The notes beneath the pieces are model-generated. The model searched no databases. It was not told the origin of the DNA and saw only the letters and a list, made by a program, of their open reading frames with translations. 26,507 nt of DNA from Actinomycetota bacterium (GTDB lineage Bacteria > Actinomycetota > Acidimicrobiia > Acidimicrobiales > Ilumatobacteraceae). Both the position numbers and the translations under genes were made by a program. Position 1 is the first letter of the stretch, and each line of letters starts with the position of its first letter. Positions 21,454 through 26,507 of the stretch are shown here, piece by piece. The stretch lies in assembly GCA_005793785.1 (NCBI GenBank), contig SXPW01000018.1:1-26507 (forward strand), written 5' to 3'.

Positions 21454-23405
21454 GCACCGCCACACCGGGCGGCAACACGGTCGGCAACACGGTCGGCAAC
21501 ACGGTCGGCTCCGGCGCCACTACGGGAGAAATGCGGGTCGTCGGTCTCGATCCGGACGGCGCCGCCGCTGCCAAGGGCGAAGCGGAGGAACAAGCTCGAA
21601 CGCAACGAAACCTCGGTTGGCATCTGCTGTGGCGGGCGCTGCTCGACCAGAAAGCCGCGCTGCTCGTTGGTGTGGCAATCGGAATCACGTGGACCGCGGC
21701 CAAGGTTGCCGTACCGCAACTCACCAAGGCGGCAATCGACAAGGGCATCGAACGAAACGGTCCGCTCCTCGCGTGGTCGTTGTTCATTGCAGCGGCGGGT
21801 GTGGCGACGGGACTGTTGACGGCCGGTCGTCGCTATCTCGCATTCCGCGAAAGTCGATGGACCGAGACGCTGCTACGGGAGCGAATCTTCGCCCACATCC
21901 AACGACTCCACATCGGATACCACGATCGAACCCAGACGGGTCAGTTGATGAGTCGAGCGTCGAGCGACCTCCAACAGGTACAGCAATTCGTGGTGATGAT
22001 TCCCATCACGATGAGCAACGCGGCCCAACTGGTGGCGGTCACCGTGATTCTCTTCGCGACCGACTGGCGGTTGGCCATCGTGGCGTTGGCGCCGCTGCCG
22101 TTCATCAACGTTGCCGCAAAACGATTCTCCACGCGGATTCATCCGGCGGTGCTCGCCGTGCAGAACGAACAGGCGCAGTTGGCCAGTGTCGTCGAGGAGA
22201 GCGTGTCGGGAGTGCGGGTGGTGAAGGGTCTGGGTACCGAGGGGGTGCAGTACGACAAGTTGCGCAAGGAAGCCGACGACATCAAGGCAGTGTCGTTGCA
22301 GGCGGCCGGAATCCGCAGCCGATTCCTGCCGGCCATCGATCTCCTTCCATCGCTCGGTCTCATCGCGGTACTCGGCTACGGCGGTCATCGAGTCGTCAAC
22401 GGCGATCTCAGCATCGGCGACCTCGTCGCGTTCAACGTGTATCTCACGATGCTGGTGTGGCCATTGCGGAACATCGGGATGATGGTGGCGCTCGGTCAAC
22501 GCGCGGCTGCGGCGCTCGTTCGAGTGCACGAAGTGTTGTCCACCGAGCCGGAAGTCCGTGACCCTGACCGACCGCGTCAACTGCCGAATCGAAATGGTGC
22601 CACGAGTGTCGGCGCCGTCGAGTTCGACGAAGTGGTGTTCGGATACGGCGATGACCACCGGGTGTTGGATGGAGTGACCTTGTCCATCGCGCCGGGGGAG
22701 TCGATCGCGTTGGTCGGTGCGACGGGGTCGGGAAAGAGCACGGTCGTACGTTTGCTGCTGCGCTTCTACGACGTGGAGCGTGGACGAATCACCCTGGACG
22801 GCATCGACCTGCGTCGACTCAACGTTCGCGAGTTGCGTCGCAACATCGGAGTCGTCTTCGAGGACACCTTCCTGTTCAACGACACCGTCCGCAACAACAT
22901 CGCATTTGCAAAACCCGACGCAGATACCGCCACGGTGGAACGAGCGGCGAGGCTGGCGGGTGCACACGAGTTCATCGAGCGCCTTCCGCAGGGATACGAC
23001 ACGCCGATTGGTGAACGTGGATTCTCCTTGAGCGGAGGCCAGCGACAACGAGTCGCGATTGCTCGCGCGATCGTCGCCGACCCGCGCGTACTGGTACTGG
23101 ACGATGCCACCAGTGCCGTGGATCCGAGCAAGGAGCACGAGATTCGCGACGCCATGCAAACCGTGATGGCAGGTCGTACCACGATCGTCATCGCGCATCG
23201 ACCCGGAACGATTGCGCTCGCCGACCGCATCGTGCTGATTGACGGGGGCCGTGTCGTCGCCGTCGGACAGCACCGTGAACTACTGGACACCTGTGAGCGA
23301 TATCGGGAGGTCTTGGCGGCGTGGGCCGTGCGCGACGACACCGCCGCCGTGGAGCGTGCCGAGACGAGCCCTCCGTCGCATTCGACCGTGGTGGGCGGCG
23401 ACTGA
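21450..23405 (+). CDS. ABC exporter half-transporter, subunit 1 (degenerate ATP-site residues)
   Basis: 651-residue half-transporter with an N-terminal six-helix domain (about 65-370) fused to an ATPase domain (about 395-630). Walker A is GATGSGKS (423-430) and the signature LSGGQ (527-531) is perfect. However, the residue after the Walker B Asp is D552 instead of the catalytic Glu, and the Q-loop residue is E471. It pairs with the next gene, whose pattern is complementary, so a heterodimeric multidrug or lipid exporter is likely. The GTG at 21450 overlaps the LLM stop; the open frame extends further back only as overlap with that gene. The first 60 residues are soluble, low-complexity and unusual, carrying the GNTV repeats. 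Confidence 0.92.
   Translation: MSTATPGGNTVGNTVGNTVGSGATTGEMRVVGLDPDGAAAAKGEAEEQARTQRNLGWHLLWRALLDQKAALLVGVAIGITWTAAKVAVPQLTKAAIDKGIERNGPLLAWSLFIAAAGVATGLLTAGRRYLAFRESRWTETLLRERIFAHIQRLHIGYHDRTQTGQLMSRASSDLQQVQQFVVMIPITMSNAAQLVAVTVILFATDWRLAIVALAPLPFINVAAKRFSTRIHPAVLAVQNEQAQLASVVEESVSGVRVVKGLGTEGVQYDKLRKEADDIKAVSLQAAGIRSRFLPAIDLLPSLGLIAVLGYGGHRVVNGDLSIGDLVAFNVYLTMLVWPLRNIGMMVALGQRAAAALVRVHEVLSTEPEVRDPDRPRQLPNRNGATSVGAVEFDEVVFGYGDDHRVLDGVTLSIAPGESIALVGATGSGKSTVVRLLLRFYDVERGRITLDGIDLRRLNVRELRRNIGVVFEDTFLFNDTVRNNIAFAKPDADTATVERAARLAGAHEFIERLPQGYDTPIGERGFSLSGGQRQRVAIARAIVADPRVLVLDDATSAVDPSKEHEIRDAMQTVMAGRTTIVIAHRPGTIALADRIVLIDGGRVVAVGQHRELLDTCERYREVLAAWAVRDDTAAVERAETSPPSHSTVVGGD
21471..21506 (+). 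repeat. Three perfect tandem 12-bp repeats coding GNTV
   Basis: GGCAACACGGTC occurs three times in a row, in frame, giving GNTVGNTVGNTV at residues 8-19 of ABC subunit 1. There are no spacers and no dyad. Perfect copies in a coding tail suggest a young, possibly length-variable tract. Confidence 0.9.
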
Positions 23406-25193
23406 ATGTTCCAGATGGGTGGCGGTGTCGCGCCGGAGGATCAACTCGATAAGACGCAGACCCGCCGGGTGATGGCGCGGGTGATTCGCATGGCGGCACC
23501 GTTCCGTCGCACCGCCTACGCATCACTCGCCTGTGTAGTGGTCACCACCAGTGCGACGTTGGCCGCGCCGGTGCTGGTTCGTCACGGAATCGACGCGGGT
23601 ATCCGCGCCCGCGACTTGTTCGAACTGAATCTTTCCGTGGGCTTGTATCTCGTCATCACTGCACTTGCGTACACGTTCGGGCGCATGCAGTACGTCTTCC
23701 TCAATCGCACCGGGGAATCCTTCCTCCGGGAGCTGCGCCTCAAGGTGTTCGGCGCGATGCAGCGTCAGTCGATGTCGTTCTACGATCGGAACAAAGCCGG
23801 AGTACTCGTCGCCCGGATGACCGCCGACATCGAGACGATGGGTGAACTCATCCAGTGGGGTTTGTTGCAATTCCTCGCCAGCGGGTTCCTGGTGGTCTTG
23901 GCATTCGTGGTGCTGTTCACGATGTCGTGGCAACTGACCCTGGTGGTGTTGATCGTGTTTCCCGCCATCGTGATTGCCTCCGTCAAGTTTCAACGCGACT
24001 CCAACACGGCGTACCTCACCGTCCGTGAGCGAGTCGGACACAATCTCGGAACCCTGCAGGAGGGAATTGCCGCGGTCCGGGTGATCCAGGCGTATGCACA
24101 GGAGGATCACCAGATCAAACGATTCGAAAGGTCGAATCGATCCCTGTTCGACAGTCACGTCCGCAGTATCCGGATCAGCACCTGGTACTTCGGTCTCGTC
24201 GAATTCTCCGGTGTGATCGCCACCTCGCTCGTGGTGGGAATGGGTGGTTGGTTGGTGCACCGCGGAACCGTATCGCTCGGCACGGTGGTGGCGTTCATCT
24301 TGTTGCTGTCGAGTTTGTTCGATCCGGTGCAGCAGTTGTCGCAGTTGTACAACGGCGTTCAATCGGCGGCAGCGGCGCTGCACAAGCTGTTCGCCATTCT
24401 CGACGCGGTCCCGGAAGTCGACGAGGCAGCCGATGCGGTGGCCCTTCCCGTTCGTGGGGACCTGGCGGTCCGTGACGTGACGTTCACCTACCAGGGTGGT
24501 ACGTCACCGGCACTCGTCGATGTGAGTCTCGTCGTTCACGATGGTGAACGAGTCGCCCTCGTCGGGCCGACCGGAGCGGGTAAGAGCACCCTTGCGAAAT
24601 TGATGGCGCGACTGTACGACCCGAACTTCGGGGAGGTGACCTACGGGGATACCAATCTGAAGTCGGGTACGCACCAGAGCCTTCGGCAACGAATCGTCGT
24701 CGTGCCTCAGGAAGGCTTCCTGTTCAACGGCACGATTCGGGACAACGTACGTTTGGCCAGGATCCAATCGACGGATGCACAGGTCGAGTCGGCATTGGAT
24801 CGGCTCGGGGTTCTTTCACACTTCGAACGGCTACCCGACGGCCTCGACACCGAGGTGCGGGAGCGTGGCACACGGCTGTCCGCCGGCGAACGCCAACTGG
24901 TGGCACTCGGACGTGCCGCATTGGTGGACCCTGCCGTGCTCGTGCTCGACGAAGCAACATCGAACCTCGATCCCGGCACGGAAGCCGAGGTCGAGGCTGC
25001 GCTCGAGCGGTTGATGCAGGGGCGCACCACGATCGTCGTGGCCCACCGGCTCTCGACGGTGCAACGTGCCGATCGAATCGTGGTCGTCGACGATGCACGA
25101 ATCTCCGAGGTCGGCACCCACGAGGAACTCATCGCCCGTGGTGGCCACTACGCAACGTTGGCGCGAGCGTGGGAGAAGTCACACATCGTCTAG
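23406..25193 (+). CDS. ABC exporter half-transporter, subunit 2 (canonical catalytic residues)
   Basis: 595-residue half-transporter with six membrane helices (about 35-330) and an ATPase domain (about 350-590). Walker A is GPTGAGKS (387-394), the Q-loop Gln is Q435, and Walker B ends in D515-E516 with the catalytic Glu. The switch His is in VAHRLSTV. Its signature motif is LSAGE (491-495) rather than LSGGQ. Together with subunit 1 this makes one consensus ATP site (this Walker A/B with the partner LSGGQ) and one degenerate site. The ATG follows the TGA of subunit 1 with no gap, so tight translational coupling is expected. The exported substrate is not evident. Confidence 0.93.
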   Translation: MFQMGGGVAPEDQLDKTQTRRVMARVIRMAAPFRRTAYASLACVVVTTSATLAAPVLVRHGIDAGIRARDLFELNLSVGLYLVITALAYTFGRMQYVFLNRTGESFLRELRLKVFGAMQRQSMSFYDRNKAGVLVARMTADIETMGELIQWGLLQFLASGFLVVLAFVVLFTMSWQLTLVVLIVFPAIVIASVKFQRDSNTAYLTVRERVGHNLGTLQEGIAAVRVIQAYAQEDHQIKRFERSNRSLFDSHVRSIRISTWYFGLVEFSGVIATSLVVGMGGWLVHRGTVSLGTVVAFILLLSSLFDPVQQLSQLYNGVQSAAAALHKLFAILDAVPEVDEAADAVALPVRGDLAVRDVTFTYQGGTSPALVDVSLVVHDGERVALVGPTGAGKSTLAKLMARLYDPNFGEVTYGDTNLKSGTHQSLRQRIVVVPQEGFLFNGTIRDNVRLARIQSTDAQVESALDRLGVLSHFERLPDGLDTEVRERGTRLSAGERQLVALGRAALVDPAVLVLDEATSNLDPGTEAEVEAALERLMQGRTTIVVAHRLSTVQRADRIVVVDDARISEVGTHEELIARGGHYATLARAWEKSHIV

Positions 25194-25250
25194 GCGACGG
25201 TGCATCATTGAGGTTGCAAGGTCGACGCTGCGATCGTCACGGAGCGCGGC

Positions 25251-26507
25251 CTACCTCGCGACGAAGTACTTCGCCCGGGGATGATGGCAGATGATCGCCG
25301 ACGTCGTCTGTTCCGGCTGGTACTGCCATCCGGTTTCCTCGTTCACCAAGATTCCGATTCGACCCGCTTCAAGCAATTCCGCAACCTTGGCATTGTCCTC
25401 GAGATCCGGGCAAGCGGGGTACCCCCACGAGTACCTGCCGCCGCGGTACTGCTGTCGGAAGAGACCGTGCAGATTGGGTCCGTCCTCGCCGACGAATCCC
25501 CACTCGGTACGAATGCGGTGGTGCCAGTATTCGGCGAGCGCTTCGGCCATCTCCACTCCCAAGCCGTGCACCGTGAGGTAACGCTGGTATTCGTTCTTGC
25601 CGAACAGTTCGGCGGCCGCCTCGCTCACCTTGGCACCCATCGTGACGATGTGGAACGCGGCGTAGTCGACTTCGTCGCTCTCTGCGGGTCGGAAGAAATC
25701 GGCGATGCACAGAAAGGGCGGCTCGGTTTGCCGCGGATACGAGAAACGCATTCGCTCTGCTGTGCGTGAGGTATCGGTCCAGATGATCACGTCGTTGCCC
25801 GCGGCGTTGGCGGGGAAGTAGCCGTACACCAACTGCGGCACCAGAATGCCACTGGCCTTGGCTCTAGCGAGTTGATCGCGCAGTTCCGGTCGGATGCGAG
25901 CCTTGAAGTCCTCGTCGTTCTCGCCCTCGAGTGGGCGGTACTGCCACTGATTGCGAAAGAGCGCGGTCTCGTTCACGTAGTCGGCAATCTCGTCGAGACT
26001 GATGCCCTTCACCACTCGCGATCCGACGAACGGCGGCGCAAATATCGCGTTGTCGTCGACCACCTCGGGCGAACGACGCGGTATTTCCGCGGACACTTCG
26101 CGAGTCGAGCGCCGTTCGGCGAGCGAACGTCCGGTGGGTATCCGTCCGAAGTCGGGGTCGTCGGTGCCGCCTCGCTTCATCTCCATCAATTTGTCGAGGG
26201 TGTGCAAACCTTCGAAGGCGTCTCGTCCGTAGAACACCCGGCCCTGGTACACCTCGCGGAGGTCGCGTTCCACGTAACTGCGAGTGAGGGCCGCACCACC
26301 AAGGAGCACCGGAATGTTCGAGAGACCGCTGGTATTGAGTTCCTCCAGGTTCTCGCGCATGATGAGTGTGCTCTTCACCAGGAGACCGCTCATGCCGAGG
26401 GCGTCGGCGTCGACCTCCTGCACCTTGGCGATCATTTCGCTGATCGGAATCTTGATACCGATGTTGTGCACCTCGTAGCCGTTGTTCGTGCAGATGATGT
26501 CCACCAG
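25251..26507 (-). CDS. metH: Cobalamin-dependent methionine synthase, C-terminal part (partial)
   Basis: MetH transfers a methyl group from methyltetrahydrofolate to homocysteine through bound cobalamin. About 418 C-terminal residues are visible; the upstream part lies beyond 26507, so the first in-frame GTG near the edge is not a true start. Seen are the rear of the B12-binding domain (NNGYEVHNIGIKIPISEMI, SGLLVKSTLIM, PVLLGGAALT) and then the reactivation domain that binds S-adenosylmethionine, with VYGYFPANAAGNDV, FLCIADFF, AEYWHHRIRTEWGF and RYSWGYPACPDLED (the RxxxGYPxCP-type SAM motif). The His that ligates cobalt (DxHxxG motif) would lie just outside the window. It converges on the ABC pair across a 57-bp gap. 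Confidence 0.95.
   Translation of the reverse strand: MVDIICTNNGYEVHNIGIKIPISEMIAKVQEVDADALGMSGLLVKSTLIMRENLEELNTSGLSNIPVLLGGAALTRSYVERDLREVYQGRVFYGRDAFEGLHTLDKLMEMKRGGTDDPDFGRIPTGRSLAERRSTREVSAEIPRRSPEVVDDNAIFAPPFVGSRVVKGISLDEIADYVNETALFRNQWQYRPLEGENDEDFKARIRPELRDQLARAKASGILVPQLVYGYFPANAAGNDVIIWTDTSRTAERMRFSYPRQTEPPFLCIADFFRPAESDEVDYAAFHIVTMGAKVSEAAAELFGKNEYQRYLTVHGLGVEMAEALAEYWHHRIRTEWGFVGEDGPNLHGLFRQQYRGGRYSWGYPACPDLEDNAKVAELLEAGRIGILVNEETGWQYQPEQTTSAIICHHPRAKYFVAR

Noticed and set aside
21471..21506. Possible CRISPR or direct-repeat array
   Set aside because: The 12-bp units are contiguous without spacers, in frame and within a coding sequence, so this is a tandem coding repeat.
21873..23273. 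A 466-codon minus-strand open frame within ABC subunit 1
   Set aside because: It is antisense to a clear ABC exporter, with biased composition (Arg, His, Asp) and no recognisable domain.
25194..25250. A terminator in the gap between the ABC pair and metH
   Set aside because: Only a weak GACG/CGTC stem is visible with no T-run, which is not enough to call a terminator.

Overview
The window looks like a stretch of chromosome from a GC-rich actinobacterium. My best guess is the Acidimicrobiia, on gene content and style, but I cannot confirm the lineage without a database search. Support comes from a homodimeric-type AceE, a DlaT-type E2 beside lipB/lipA, a locus with an APC permease, two TrkA proteins and an OB-fold protein like the ceoB/ceoC locus I recall from mycobacteria, and an LLM-class (F420/flavin-type) oxidoreductase. 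There are also many GTG starts and many candidate leaderless promoters. I see no tRNA, rRNA, CRISPR array, insertion sequence or phage gene. The window starts inside aceE and ends inside metH.

Layout. 1-827 (-) is the N-terminal part of aceE (pyruvate dehydrogenase E1). Divergent from it run rnhA, an NAD-type SDR and a DUF3445 protein (887-3029, +). A convergent minus-strand block (8757 down to 3026) holds a KimA-like APC permease, an SDR39U1-type epimerase, an FAD amine-oxidase-like protein, an SRPBCC protein and argJ. At 8785-10132 (+) are two TrkA/RCK proteins, then an OB-fold protein on the minus strand (10137-10502) and a small membrane-anchored protein (+). The run 10983-18209 (+) is lpd, dlaT, a lipB-lipA fusion, pirin, an M24 peptidase and a multi-pass membrane protein. 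A minus-strand amidase (18234-19619) faces away from a TesB-like thioesterase, an LLM oxidoreductase and a two-gene ABC exporter (19660-25193, +). The C-terminal part of metH closes the window (25251-26507, -).

How the genes work together. The clearest theme is the pyruvate dehydrogenase complex. E1 lies at one end of the first 11 kb. E3, E2 and the complete de novo lipoylation machinery lie in one cluster, with octanoyltransferase and lipoyl synthase fused in a single 543-residue reading frame. The fused enzyme's likely substrate, the lipoyl domain of the E2, is encoded immediately upstream with zero intergenic bases. A second theme is potassium uptake: a KimA-like permease and two RCK regulators start from face-to-face promoters whose -10 hexamers overlap. 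The ABC pair shows the split of key residues expected of a heterodimeric exporter with one degenerate ATP site.

The items most worth a second look are the LipB-LipA fusion, the recurring TANNNT hexamers 6-9 nt before start codons (some built on the upstream gene's stop codon), and the similar TACC/GGTA inverted repeats ahead of aceE and lpd. I found nothing that looks like a wholly new multi-gene system.
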